Shown in pieces: positions 25,937-34,354 of a stretch of DNA of 64,000 nucleotides (positions within the stretch are counted from its first letter, which is position 1; each line of letters begins with the position of its first letter). Below the pieces are notes generated by a model, which saw only the letters and a list, made by a program, of their open reading frames with translations, searched no databases and was not told the origin of the DNA. The DNA lies in contig NZ_AUIV01000006.1 in NCBI RefSeq assembly GCF_000423885.1, positions 62,001-126,000 on the forward strand, in the 5' to 3' direction. The stretch is from Thermomonas fusca DSM 15424. Its GTDB lineage: Bacteria; Pseudomonadota; Gammaproteobacteria; Xanthomonadales; Xanthomonadaceae. A program made the translations under genes and the position numbers.

Positions 25937-26685
25937 TGCCCGTGGTCGCATCCATGCGTTCGCTTGGCCGCGCCGGGCTGTTCTCGCTGTCGGTGCTGCG
26001 CGCCTCGCGCCCGAGCGCCGATTTCCTGGCCGAACTGGTCAAGGAGATCTACAAGGTTGGCGCGCGCTCGCTGCCGATCATCGCGGTGGGCGGCGCCTTC
26101 GTCGGCCTGGTGCTGACCCTGCAGGGCTACCGCACGCTGCAGACCTTCGGCGCCTCGGACGCGCTTTCCACGTTGCTGGGGCTGTCGCTGTACCGCGAGC
26201 TGGGCCCGGTGCTGACCGCGCTGCTGTTCATCGGCCGCGCCGGCAGCTCGATCTCGGCCGAGCTGGGCCTGATGCGCGCCACCGACCAGATCAAGGCGCT
26301 GGAGCTGATGGCGATCGACCCGCTGGCCAAGGCGGTGGCGCCGCGCTTCTGGGCGGCGGTGCTGTGCGTGCCGCTGCTGACCGGCTTTTTCTGCTCGCTG
26401 GCGATTGCCGCCAGCTGGTTCGAGGCGGTGCGCATCCTCGGCCTCGACAACGGCACCTTCTGGTCGGCGCTGCAGAACAGCGTGGATGCGTGGGACGACT
26501 TCGGCGTGGCGCTGCTGAAGTCGGCCGTGTTCGGCGGCACCGCGGCACTGGTGGCCTCGCATTCGGGCTTCCACGCCGAACCCACCATCGAGGGCACCTC
26601 GGTGGCCACCACCCGCGCGGTGGTCAACGCCTCGCTGCTGGTGCTGATGCTGAATTTCGTGATGTCCGCGCTGCTGTTCCAGTAA
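25936..26685 (+). CDS. mlaE: Mla phospholipid transport permease MlaE
   Basis: The inner-membrane permease of the Mla complex, 249 residues with about five or six hydrophobic segments. MlaE markers are GGAFVGLVLTLQGY, LYRELGPVLTALLFIGRAGSSISAELG, the ATDQIKALELMAIDP coupling helix and NFVMSALLF at the C-terminus. The ATG shares one base with the mlaF stop and GGAGG lies within the mlaF end. An 87-base gap containing two small hairpins follows before mlaD, the only sizeable gap in the operon. Confidence 0.95.
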   Translation: MPVVASMRSLGRAGLFSLSVLRASRPSADFLAELVKEIYKVGARSLPIIAVGGAFVGLVLTLQGYRTLQTFGASDALSTLLGLSLYRELGPVLTALLFIGRAGSSISAELGLMRATDQIKALELMAIDPLAKAVAPRFWAAVLCVPLLTGFFCSLAIAASWFEAVRILGLDNGTFWSALQNSVDAWDDFGVALLKSAVFGGTAALVASHSGFHAEPTIEGTSVATTRAVVNASLLVLMLNFVMSALLFQ

Positions 26686-26697
26686 GTCACCCATGCG

Positions 26698-26749
26698 CCC
26701 GCGCGTCGTGCGCGGGATCCATCGAAACACCGGGCGTCGGTGATGCCCG
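26698..26749 (+). other. two small hairpins between mlaE and mlaD
   Basis: A seven-base-pair stem (26698-26704 with 26710-26716) and a five-base-pair stem (26731-26735 with 26745-26749) lie in the mlaE-mlaD gap. Neither is followed by a T-run. They may affect mRNA processing or mean nothing. Confidence 0.25.
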
Positions 26750-26772
26750 CAAGTTTGGACAGAGGTAATTCA

Positions 26773-27294
26773 ATGGCAATCCGTGGCCCCAGGCTCGAAT
26801 TCGCGGTCGGCGCCTTCCTCCTGCTGGCGCTGGCCTCGCTGCTGGTGCTGGCGTTCGCCTCGACCAACCGCCAGTTCGGCGGCGGCGGCGACACCTATCC
26901 GCTGACCGCGCGCTTCTCCACCCTCGGCCAGCTGCGCCTGCAGGCGCCGGTGCGGATTGGCGGCGTGTCGGTGGGGCGGGTGGCGAAGATCGACCTCGAC
27001 CCCAAGCGTTTCGACGCGGTGGTGACCTTGGACATCCAGCAGCGCTACCAGCTGCCCGCCGATACCTCCGCCGGCATTTTCACCAGCGGCCTGCTGGGCG
27101 AGAGCTACGTCGGCCTGCAGCCGGGCGGTGACCCGGAGAACCTCAAGTCCGGCGAGGAAATCGCCTATACGCAGCCGGCAGTGGATCTGATCCAGATGGT
27201 TGGCAAGTACATGTTCGGCGGCGGCAGCGCGGCCGCGCCGGCCGCTGCCAACGACAGCGCAACTCCCCCGTCCCCCACGGAAACCACCCCATGA
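26773..27294 (+). CDS. mlaD: Mla substrate-binding MCE protein MlaD
   Basis: MlaD is the MCE-domain subunit that forms a hexameric ring in the periplasm on top of MlaE and binds phospholipid. The 173-residue protein has one N-terminal signal anchor (residues 7-27) and a single MCE domain: YPLTARFSTLGQLRLQAPVRIGGVSVG near 37-65 (landmark only by position), and GIFTSGLLGESYVGLQPGG. A short Ala/Pro/Thr-rich tail ends it. The ATG at 26773 has AGAGGT eight bases upstream; an earlier in-frame ATG at 26740 adds non-conserved residues. The stop overlaps mlaC by four bases. Confidence 0.94.
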   Translation: MAIRGPRLEFAVGAFLLLALASLLVLAFASTNRQFGGGGDTYPLTARFSTLGQLRLQAPVRIGGVSVGRVAKIDLDPKRFDAVVTLDIQQRYQLPADTSAGIFTSGLLGESYVGLQPGGDPENLKSGEEIAYTQPAVDLIQMVGKYMFGGGSAAAPAAANDSATPPSPTETTP

Positions 27295-27935
27295 AGTCCC
27301 TGATCCTGTCCCTGTCGCTCGCCGTCGCGGCGCCCCTGCTGGCGGTCACGCCGCTGGCCGCCCACGCCCAGCAGGCCGCTGTTACCCCCGGCCAGCAGGT
27401 GGTCGCCAACGGCGGCCGCATCCTCGCCACCCTGCAGCAGCGCCGCGCCGAGTTCCGCAAGAACCCGGCCACCCTGCGCAGCTTCATCGACAGCGAACTG
27501 CGCGGCAGCTTCGACAGCATGTATGCCGCCCGGCTGGTGCTGGGCGCGCACGGCCGCGGTGCCAGCGAGGCCGACATCAAGCTGTTCGCCGACGCCATGG
27601 TGGACAACCTGATGCAGCGCTACGGCGCCGCCCTGCTCGACTTCGAAGGCAAGCCGCGGCTGCGCCTGAAGGGCGAGACCGCACTGCCCGGCGGGCGCGG
27701 CATGAAGGTGTCCACCGAGCTGCTGCGCGACAACGGCGCGCCGGTGCCGGTGGACTACCTGGTCCGCAACAACGGCGGCTGGAAGATCTTCGACGTGATG
27801 ATCGAAGGTGTGTCCTACGTGCAGACCTTCCGCGGCCAGTTCGACAGCCCGCTTCGGCAGAAGGGCATTGCCCAGGTCGCCGCCGACCTGCGCAACGGCA
27901 GCCTCAAGGCCGCCTCCGGCAATGGCAGCCACTGA
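27291..27935 (+). CDS. mlaC: Mla periplasmic phospholipid-binding protein MlaC
   Basis: MlaC shuttles phospholipid through the periplasm between outer-membrane MlaA and inner-membrane MlaFEDB. The 214-residue precursor has a signal peptide with likely cleavage after AHA (26/27). The mature part has MlaC features: ILATLQQRRAEFRKNP, LVLGAHGRGASEAD, YLVRNNGGWKIFDVMIEGVS and a C-terminal helix ending in a short polar tail. The start overlaps mlaD as ATGA and the 3' end overlaps mlaB by 14 bases. Confidence 0.94.
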   Translation: MKSLILSLSLAVAAPLLAVTPLAAHAQQAAVTPGQQVVANGGRILATLQQRRAEFRKNPATLRSFIDSELRGSFDSMYAARLVLGAHGRGASEADIKLFADAMVDNLMQRYGAALLDFEGKPRLRLKGETALPGGRGMKVSTELLRDNGAPVPVDYLVRNNGGWKIFDVMIEGVSYVQTFRGQFDSPLRQKGIAQVAADLRNGSLKAASGNGSH

Positions 27936-28224
27936 GCCCAGCGTGGAGCGCGCGGGCACGTTGCTGCGCCTGCGCGGCCGGCTCGACCGCGCCAGCGTGG
28001 CCGGCCTGTGGCCGCGTGCGCTGGCCGCGCTGGACGGCGCCCAGGCGCTGGACCTGCACGCGGTCGAAGCGCTCGACAGCGCCGGGTTGGCGCTGCTGGC
28101 CGAACTGGCCGACCGCCTGCCGCAGGCAACCCGCCGCATCGAAGGCGAGCCGCCCGGGCTGGCCGGCCTGTGCGCCGCCTACCGTATGAACGCGGACCTG
28201 ATCCGCGCGCAAGGAACCGTATGA
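27922..28224 (+). CDS. mlaB: Mla STAS-domain protein MlaB
   Basis: MlaB is the small cytoplasmic STAS subunit that binds MlaF and is needed for complex stability and activity. The 100-residue protein shows the STAS pattern LLRLRGRLDRASV, a beta strand ALDLHAVEALDSAGLALL with the conserved D-S-A-G loop, and a final helix. It lacks a signal peptide. The ATG at 27922 lies inside mlaC (14-base overlap), and the stop overlaps mlaA as ATGA. Confidence 0.9.
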   Translation: MAATEPSVERAGTLLRLRGRLDRASVAGLWPRALAALDGAQALDLHAVEALDSAGLALLAELADRLPQATRRIEGEPPGLAGLCAAYRMNADLIRAQGTV

Positions 28225-29231
28225 ACCGCCTGTTTGCCGGCGCCGGCCTAGTCCTGTTGCTGGCCACCGCCGGCTGCGCCACCGGGCCGGCGCCGCGCGC
28301 CGCGTCCGACGTGCCGGCCGACACGGTGGTCGAGGCAGCGGTCGCGGGAGCGCCGGCCGCCGACACCGCGTCGCCGGCGCCGGTCGAACCCGCGACCGCC
28401 ACCGAACCGGCCGCGCCGGCGCTGGCGGATGCCACGGCCACGACTGCCACCCTCGAGCCGCCTGCGGACAGCGTCGGCGACGACGACTTCGCGGCCATCT
28501 ACGGCGACGCGGCCACCGTCGGCGACGACGGCGGCGACCGTTTCGCCGCGCTGGACCCGTGGGAGCCGATGAACCGCCGCGTGCACGCGTTCAACGCCGC
28601 CATCGACCAGGGTTTCATGCGCCCGCTGGCGCGCGGCTACGTGAAGGTTGTGCCGCTGCCGGTGCGCGCCGGGGTCAGCAATTTTTTCGACAACATCGGC
28701 GCGCCGCTGGCGTTCGGCAACCTGCTGCTACAGGGGCGTCCGCGTGAATCGGTGGAGACGCTGGGCCGCTTCCTGGTCAATACCATCGTCGGCATCGGCG
28801 GGATCTTCGATCCGGCGACCAAGGCACTGAAGATGCACCGCCACGGTGCCGATTTCGGCCGCACGCTGGCACGCTGGGGTTGGCGAGAATCGCGTTACCT
28901 GGAGCTGCCCTTCCTCGGTCCGCGCACCGTGCGCGATGCCGTGGGCGCAGTGGGCGATTCCTCGATGGCGCCGATGACCTACGTCGAGCACGATCGCACC
29001 CGGGTGTCGCTGGAAGCGCTGTGGCTGATCGACGTGCGCTCCGGCCTGCTGTCGCTGGACGAACTGCGCGAAGCCGCCCCCGACGAATACGTGCTGACCC
29101 GCGATGCCTGGCTGGCGCGCCGCCGCTACCTGGTGGAGGCCGACCGCAGCCAGCGTGACGAAGGCAACGAAGCGCTGCCGGCCTATCTGATGGAGGCCGA
29201 GCCGACGCCGGCGCCCACGTCCAAGCCGTAA
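28221..29231 (+). CDS. mlaA: Mla outer-membrane lipoprotein MlaA (VacJ)
   Basis: MlaA removes mislocalised phospholipid from the outer leaflet of the outer membrane. The 336-residue precursor has a lipoprotein signal ending in ATAGC with lipidated C19. About 95 residues rich in Ala, Pro, Thr and Asp follow before the MlaA domain. That domain starts at the diagnostic DPWEPMNRRVHAFN and continues through SNFFDNIGAPLAFGN, RFLVNTIVGIGGIFDPA and LPFLGPRTVRDAVG. AAGGAA precedes the ATG, which overlaps the mlaB stop. The long disordered linker is unusual compared with E. coli MlaA. The tail ends in a Pro/Thr-rich stretch. Confidence 0.94.
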   Translation: MNRLFAGAGLVLLLATAGCATGPAPRAASDVPADTVVEAAVAGAPAADTASPAPVEPATATEPAAPALADATATTATLEPPADSVGDDDFAAIYGDAATVGDDGGDRFAALDPWEPMNRRVHAFNAAIDQGFMRPLARGYVKVVPLPVRAGVSNFFDNIGAPLAFGNLLLQGRPRESVETLGRFLVNTIVGIGGIFDPATKALKMHRHGADFGRTLARWGWRESRYLELPFLGPRTVRDAVGAVGDSSMAPMTYVEHDRTRVSLEALWLIDVRSGLLSLDELREAAPDEYVLTRDAWLARRRYLVEADRSQRDEGNEALPAYLMEAEPTPAPTSKP

Positions 29232-29254
29232 CCGCGAATTGGCGCGGCGCGTCG

Positions 29255-30001
29255 CTACAGGTGTCGCAGCGCGTCGCGCAACTGGGTCAGGCAGCGCCGG
29301 CTGACCTCCAGCGGTGTCGCCACGTGGCGCAGCACGGCATGCACCTGGCCATCGGGCGCGCGCTGCAATTCGACGATCTCGTCGCGCGCCACCAGGCAGT
29401 TGCGGTGGATGCGGATGAAGCGGCTGGCGAATTCGGCTTCCAGCGACTTCAACGATTCCTCGATCAGGTCCTCGCCGCGGGCGTGGTGCACCACCACGTA
29501 TTTCTCGTCGGCCTGCAGGTAGCGGATGTCCTCGACCGGGATCAGCCGCAGGCTGCCACGCAGGCGCGCGCACAGGTGGCTGCGCGGCTGGCCCGGCAGG
29601 GGGGCGTCCTGCTGGCGGGCACGGCCGGCGAGGAAGGTGCGCACCTTGTCCAGTGCCCCGGCCAGGCGTTCGCCGCGCACCGGCTTGACCAAGTAGTCCA
29701 GCGCCTGCGCTTCGAACGCGGACAACGCATGCGCGTCGAACGCGGTGCAGAACACGATGGCCGGCCGGGGCTGCAGCGCACCCAGCCGGCGCGCGGTCTC
29801 CAACCCGTCGATACCGGGCATGGCGATGTCCAGCAACACCAGCTCCGGGGCTTCGGCGGCACAGGCCGCCAGCGCCGTCTCGCCGTCGCCGGCCTCGCCG
29901 ATCACCTGCACGCCCGGTTGGGCCTCCAGCAGCGCGCGCAGCCGCGCCCGTGCCAGCGGCTCGTCGTCGACGATCAGCACGCGCAACGCGGTTGCGGTCA
30001 T
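29255..30001 (-). CDS. LytTR-family response regulator (AlgR/LytR type)
   Basis: A 248-residue two-domain transcription regulator. The receiver domain (1-120) has acidic residues D12/D13, phospho-acceptor D58 in LVLLDIAMPGIDG, T in FCTAFD and K in YLVKPV. The LytTR DNA-binding domain (about 140-245) has DIRYLQADEKYVVVHH, ESLKSLEAEF and FIRIHRNCLV. No partner kinase is adjacent, so it is an orphan within this window. AlgR-type regulators control exopolysaccharide or pilus genes, but no target is evident here. It is last on its strand, 69 bases after the hydrolase, and converges with mlaA. Confidence 0.92.
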   Translation of the reverse strand: MTATALRVLIVDDEPLARARLRALLEAQPGVQVIGEAGDGETALAACAAEAPELVLLDIAMPGIDGLETARRLGALQPRPAIVFCTAFDAHALSAFEAQALDYLVKPVRGERLAGALDKVRTFLAGRARQQDAPLPGQPRSHLCARLRGSLRLIPVEDIRYLQADEKYVVVHHARGEDLIEESLKSLEAEFASRFIRIHRNCLVARDEIVELQRAPDGQVHAVLRHVATPLEVSRRCLTQLRDALRHL

Positions 30002-30070
30002 GGCGTGTCTCTCCCCGGCAGCGCCCGGCCCTGGCGGCGATGGTAGCCGCGGCAAGCGGCGCGCGTCACC

Positions 30071-30742
30071 TCAGCCGGCGGCCAGGCGCGCGCCCATCCA
30101 GTCGGCCAGGTCGGCGATCTCCTCGGCGCAGACCTGGTGCTGCATCGGATAGCGCTGCCACTGCGGGTCGAAGCCGAAGCCGCGCAGCGCCTGCATTCCC
30201 GCTTCGCCGGCCGCCACCGGCACCACCGGATCCAAGCTGCCGTGGGCCATGAACAGCGGCTGCGTCGCGGCCTGCGGCTGCAGCCGCTGCTGCGCCAGCG
30301 CCAGCGGCATCGGCAGGTAGGTGGACAGGGCGATCAGCCCGGCCAGTGGCTGCGCACGCGCCAATCCCGCTGCCAGGGTGATCGCGCCCCCTTGCGAGAA
30401 GCCGGCCAGCAGCAGCCGCTGCGGCGGGATGCCGCGCGCGGCCTCGCGCGCGATCAGCGCGTCCACCTGCGCCACCGATTCGTCCACGCCTTCCAGGTCG
30501 GCGCGGTTGGCCAGGTCGAAGTCGCGGATGTCGTACCACGCACGCATCCGCGCACCGCCGTTGATGGTGACCGCGCGCACCGGCGCATGCGGGAACACGA
30601 AGCGCAGCGCCGGCCAGTCCCGCCGCACCAGCTCCGGCACGATCGGCGCGAAGTCGTTGCCGTCCGCGCCGAGGCCGTGCAGCCACAGCACGCCCCACTG
30701 CGGGTTGGGGCCGGTTTCGTGTTCGACGGTGTCCAGCAGCAT
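30071..30742 (-). CDS. carboxylesterase/acyl-protein thioesterase-like alpha/beta hydrolase
   Basis: A 223-residue cytoplasmic alpha/beta hydrolase of the phospholipase/carboxylesterase (EstB, APT1) family. The oxyanion region is LWLHGLGADGNDF. The nucleophile Ser is in GFSQGG, the acid Asp in GSLDPVVP and the His in PMQHQV, so the catalytic triad is complete. Substrates are probably short acyl esters or thioesters. The ATG at 30742 is preferred because GGAG lies eight bases before it and a CATAAT element sits at the alternative start ten codons upstream (30772). Same strand as its neighbours, with gaps of 45 and 69 bases. Confidence 0.9.
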   Translation of the reverse strand: MLLDTVEHETGPNPQWGVLWLHGLGADGNDFAPIVPELVRRDWPALRFVFPHAPVRAVTINGGARMRAWYDIRDFDLANRADLEGVDESVAQVDALIAREAARGIPPQRLLLAGFSQGGAITLAAGLARAQPLAGLIALSTYLPMPLALAQQRLQPQAATQPLFMAHGSLDPVVPVAAGEAGMQALRGFGFDPQWQRYPMQHQVCAEEIADLADWMGARLAAG

Positions 30743-30787
30743 GCGCGGCTCCAGCGTAAGGTCGGCGCGCATTATGCCGGGGGTTGC

Positions 30788-31504
30788 TCAGTCGCCGGTC
30801 GCGGCCAGCAGCGACGCGGTGTCCAGCGGGCGCAGGCCGGGCGTGCGCGCCAGCGCCGCGCGCAGCCAGTAGCCGTGTTCGGCGCCGACCAGCACCACGA
30901 TGCGCTTGCCCGGGTGCTCCCGCGCGGCGCGGATAATGGTGGCCAGGAACTCGCCGTTCCACGCCTCCCAGCCGGCCCGCTCGTCCTCGCCGACCAGCGC
31001 AGCCTGCAGGGCGTGCTTGGCCTGCATCTGCGCGTCGGTGACGGCGTCGTTCACCCGTGCGGGCGAGCTCCAGTACAGGCGCAGGGTGTCGTACAGCGCG
31101 CTGGCCTGCGCCTGGAACGCCTGCGACGCGGCGGGCTGTTGCTCGGCGAACGTGCGGCTGGCGGCAAGGTAGGGCTGCAGGATCTCCGCGTCGCGCGGCG
31201 CTGCCGGTTCCATCGGGTACACCCGGTAACCGCGGGCATCGATCAGCGGATACACCACCGCCGGGTATTCGACCTTGTTGGCCTCCGGTCCGCGCGCGGT
31301 GTAGCGGGACGGGCTTACCTCGATGCACAGCACGTCCGGCGCCAGCCGCTCGATGCTGCGCTTCAGCGCCGCGTCGTCGTAGGCGGGCACCTGTGCGTGC
31401 AGCTGGTGCAGGGTGACCAGCACCGCGACCTCGGCGGGCGCAGGTTCGCCAGCATGGGCCAGCGGCAGGCAGCAGGACAGCAACAGGGCGAACAGAATGC
31501 GCAT
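30788..31504 (-). CDS. secreted protein of unknown function
   Basis: A 238-residue precursor with a clear signal peptide (MRILFALLLSCCLPLAHAG, cleavage near residue 20). The mature part begins VAVLVTLHQLHAQVPAYDD and has APDVLCIEVSPSRY and a late IVVLVGAEHGYWLRAAL. An early H, a middle E and a late GAEH spaced this way recall the TraB/ChaN/Tiki (EreA-like) fold, but I cannot assign it firmly. It is likely periplasmic. It lies between the sulfatase and the hydrolase on the same strand. Confidence 0.6.
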   Translation of the reverse strand: MRILFALLLSCCLPLAHAGEPAPAEVAVLVTLHQLHAQVPAYDDAALKRSIERLAPDVLCIEVSPSRYTARGPEANKVEYPAVVYPLIDARGYRVYPMEPAAPRDAEILQPYLAASRTFAEQQPAASQAFQAQASALYDTLRLYWSSPARVNDAVTDAQMQAKHALQAALVGEDERAGWEAWNGEFLATIIRAAREHPGKRIVVLVGAEHGYWLRAALARTPGLRPLDTASLLAATGD

Positions 31505-31585
31505 CGAGAAGACCTCGGCGGGATACGCGCAGGATGCGACGGGCGACTGGGCGTCGCCAGCGCCGGAAGTCATCGCGCCATGGCG

Positions 31586-33553
31586 TCAGCGCGAGCCCGC
31601 GCCTGTCGCCGCAGCCGCGCGCGCTTCGCGCTCCAGCGCGGCCTGCGTCATCGAGCCGTCGGCGAACGCGGTGGTCGCGGTCTGGTAGGCGCTGATTGCC
31701 TGCAGGGTCAGTGCCGGATCCTCCGCCAGTTCGGGCTGCGCCACGTCGCGGGCGTAGGCCGGGCGCAACGTGTCCACCTTGCGATGCGGAGAGAGCTGCA
31801 CCAGCTTGTCGTCGCGCAGGTAGCCCAGCAGCTGGTAGGTGCCGATGAAGGCGCGCGCGCGACCGGAGGGTTGCTGAAACACGTCCACGCCGTAGAAGCG
31901 GCTGTCGTAGTCCATGCCCAGCATCCCCAGCACGGTCGGCGCGATGTCGATCTGGCTGACCCGGCGCTCCACGCGGCCCGGCGCGACCTGCCCGCCGGGC
32001 GCGTAGATCCACAGCGGGATGCGGTAGCGGAACGCCGGCAGTGCGGCGATGCCGGCGCTGGAGGCGCAGTGGTCGGCGGTGATCACGAACAGGGTGTTGC
32101 GGTACCAGGGCTTGCTGCTGGCGCGGCGCAGGAAATCACCGATCGCCCAGTCGGTGTAGGCCACGGCGCTCTCGCGCTTGCCCTGCGGCCACGGCCCGCG
32201 ACCGGCCGGGAAGGTGTAGGGGCGGTGGTTGGAGGTGGTCATCAGGTGGGCGAAGAACGGCTTGCCGGCTTTGAAATCGGTATCGAAATGCTTCATCGCC
32301 ATGCTGTAGAGGTCTTCGTCGGCCACGCCCCAGACGTTCTCGTGGTGGATCTCCTGGTCGGGGATGTCGGTGCGGTCGTGGACGTCGTAGCCGTTGTGGC
32401 TGAAGAAGCGGTTCATGTCGTCAAACGCGCCGTAACCGCCGTACAGGAACATGGCGTGGTAGTCCTTGCCGCGGAACACTTCGCCCAGCGTGGCCAGGCC
32501 CTCGTTGTGCTCGCGGCGGACGATGGATTCGCCGGGCGTGGGCGGTACCGACAGCGACAGCGCTTCCAGTCCGCGCACGGTGCGTGTGCCGGTGGCCCAC
32601 AGGTCGGCGAACAGCAGGCTGTCCCTGGTCAGCGCGTCCAGTCGGGGGGTCAGCGAGTCCTTGCGGCCGTAGGTGCCGGAGAAGTCGGCGGACAGGCTTT
32701 CCACGCTGATCAGCACCACGTTCATGCGCTGCTCCGGCGCGGCGTTGTGGATGTGGCGGGCAATGCCGGCGGGGCCGAAGAAGGTGGCGTCCGGTGTCGC
32801 TACCTGCGCGCGCACCTGCGCCCAGGCCTCGTCGATCGGCACGGTGCGGTAATAGCGCGCGTAGTCGAGCGAAGCGCTGCGGTAGGCGGAGAAGAACTGG
32901 TAGATGCCGTTGCCGGCCAGCTCGTTGACGTAGGCGTTGTCGCTGCGGTCCTTCATCTCGCCGCTGACCAGCCAGGTGCCCAATGCGCTGGCCGCCAGCC
33001 AGCACGCCACCACCACGGTGCGCGCGGCGAAGCCGGCCTCGTCGCGCCGTACGCGCCGCCAGCGGCGGGTGGCGAAGAAGCCGCCCAGCGCCAGCGCCGC
33101 GACCGCGGACAGGATCAGCCCCACCGGGTAGGACTGGCGGATATTGCCGATCACCTCGGTGGTGTAGACGAGGTAGTCCACCGCGATGAAGTTGAAGCGC
33201 GCCTGGAATTCGTCCCAGAACGTCCATTCGGCCACCGCCACGAACAGCAGCACGAACAGCAGCAGCAGGCACAGTCCGCCGACCGCCAGCCGCCCGCGCC
33301 GGCGCAGCAGCCAGCCGGCGGGCAGCAGCCAAAGCAGCAGCACCAGCGGCCAGGCGAAGTACAGCGCCGCCAGCAGGTCGTAGCCCAGGCCGACGCCGAA
33401 CGCGTACAGCCACGGGCCGGGCGCCGCCGGCACGCCGCTGCCGGTGGCCACCAGCAGCGCCAGCCGGGTCAACGCGGAGATGACGAGGAAGCAGGCCACC
33501 AGCCAGCGCAGCGGGCGGAAACGGTCGAAGCGGGCAGCGGGGACTTGGGTCAT
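31586..33553 (-). CDS. LTA synthase/OpgB-like membrane sulfatase-fold protein
   Basis: A 655-residue inner-membrane enzyme with five N-terminal hydrophobic segments (within residues 17-185) and a large periplasmic alkaline phosphatase/sulfatase-fold domain. The domain has MNVVLISVESLSADF (metal-binding Glu region), the GTRTVRGLEAL segment containing the candidate catalytic Thr, FFAHLMTTSNHRPY and ITADHCASS with conserved D-H. Family members transfer phosphoglycerol to lipoteichoic acid or periplasmic glucans, or phosphoethanolamine to lipids. A Gram-negative context favours glucan or lipid modification, but the acceptor is unknown. No clear ribosome site precedes the ATG. Divergent from the response regulator gene across 93 bases. 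Confidence 0.85.
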   Translation of the reverse strand: MTQVPAARFDRFRPLRWLVACFLVISALTRLALLVATGSGVPAAPGPWLYAFGVGLGYDLLAALYFAWPLVLLLWLLPAGWLLRRRGRLAVGGLCLLLLFVLLFVAVAEWTFWDEFQARFNFIAVDYLVYTTEVIGNIRQSYPVGLILSAVAALALGGFFATRRWRRVRRDEAGFAARTVVVACWLAASALGTWLVSGEMKDRSDNAYVNELAGNGIYQFFSAYRSASLDYARYYRTVPIDEAWAQVRAQVATPDATFFGPAGIARHIHNAAPEQRMNVVLISVESLSADFSGTYGRKDSLTPRLDALTRDSLLFADLWATGTRTVRGLEALSLSVPPTPGESIVRREHNEGLATLGEVFRGKDYHAMFLYGGYGAFDDMNRFFSHNGYDVHDRTDIPDQEIHHENVWGVADEDLYSMAMKHFDTDFKAGKPFFAHLMTTSNHRPYTFPAGRGPWPQGKRESAVAYTDWAIGDFLRRASSKPWYRNTLFVITADHCASSAGIAALPAFRYRIPLWIYAPGGQVAPGRVERRVSQIDIAPTVLGMLGMDYDSRFYGVDVFQQPSGRARAFIGTYQLLGYLRDDKLVQLSPHRKVDTLRPAYARDVAQPELAEDPALTLQAISAYQTATTAFADGSMTQAALEREARAAAATGAGSR

Positions 33554-33585
33554 CCGTGCAGCCTGTGGCGGCTCGGGTAAGCGCG

Positions 33586-33605
33586 TCTCAGCCGAATCTC
33601 AGCCG
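33586..33605 (+). promoter_or_regulatory. tandem direct repeat, candidate response-regulator box
   Basis: TCTCAGCCG occurs at 33586-33594 and again at 33597-33605, an exact 11-base period. It lies in the divergent gap between the sulfatase and the response regulator. OmpR-family regulators typically bind half-sites at 11-base spacing, so autoregulation is plausible. Confidence 0.45.
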
Positions 33606-33646
33606 CCGGTTAACACTCTGCCGAGCAGCGGTGGCAGGCTATCGCC

Positions 33647-34354
33647 ATGCCCAATCCCGCCCCGCCCGGCGTGCCTGCCGCTGGCCTGCGCGTCCTGCTG
33701 ATCGAAGACCAGCACGACATCGCCGCCAACATCTGGGACTTCCTCGAACGGCGCGGCCATGAGATGGACCACTGCGCCGATGGCGTGTCGGGTCTGGCGC
33801 GGGCGCTGCGCGGCGACTTCGACGCCATCGTGCTGGACGTCGGCCTGCCGCGCATGGACGGGTTGGAGCTGTGCCGCCGCCTGCGCGAGGCTGGACACGG
33901 CGTGCCGGTGCTGATGCTGACCGCGCGCGACACCCTGGACGACAAGCTGCGAGGTTTCGCCGAAGGCGCGGACGACTATCTGGTCAAGCCGTTCGCGATG
34001 GCGGAACTGGAGGCGCGCATCCGCGCGCTGCAGCGGCGCGGCCGGCCGGCCGCGGGCGAAGTTGCGTACGCTGCACTGGCCTACGACCCACGCACCCTGA
34101 CTGCACGCCGCGACGGCCGCGACATCGCCCTGACCCGCCTGCAGGGCGCGCTGCTGGACGCGCTGTTGCGCGAGGCGCCGCGGATCGTGCCGCACGCGCG
34201 CCTGATCGAAAGCGCATGGGGCGCGGGCGGCGCCGACACGGCCGCGCTGCAGACGCAGGTGTACGAGCTGCGCGCGCTGATCGACCGGCCGTTCGCGCAG
34301 CCGCTGCTGCAGTCGGTGCGCGGCGTCGGCTATCGCATCGTGGCGCCGGCATGA
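33647..34354 (+). CDS. OmpR/PhoB-type response regulator
   Basis: A 235-residue DNA-binding response regulator. The receiver domain (14-130) has the acidic pair in LLIEDQHD, the phospho-acceptor Asp in IVLDVGLPRMDG, MLTARD and YLVKPFAM. The C-terminal winged helix (about 140-230) contains LTRLQGALLDALL, VYELRALIDRPF and SVRGVGYRIV, typical of the OmpR family though shorter than most. The stop overlaps the kinase start as ATGA, so the pair is co-translated. The signal is unknown. Confidence 0.93.
   Translation: MPNPAPPGVPAAGLRVLLIEDQHDIAANIWDFLERRGHEMDHCADGVSGLARALRGDFDAIVLDVGLPRMDGLELCRRLREAGHGVPVLMLTARDTLDDKLRGFAEGADDYLVKPFAMAELEARIRALQRRGRPAAGEVAYAALAYDPRTLTARRDGRDIALTRLQGALLDALLREAPRIVPHARLIESAWGAGGADTAALQTQVYELRALIDRPFAQPLLQSVRGVGYRIVAPA

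Noticed and set aside
30742..30772. Longer start for the hydrolase at 30772
   Set aside because: It lacks a ribosome site and overlaps a CATAAT element; the ATG at 30742 has GGAG at good spacing.
30137..33580. 1147-codon plus-strand frame opposite the hydrolase and sulfatase
   Set aside because: It is antisense to three genes with clear motifs and has His/Gln/Arg-biased composition without any domain.
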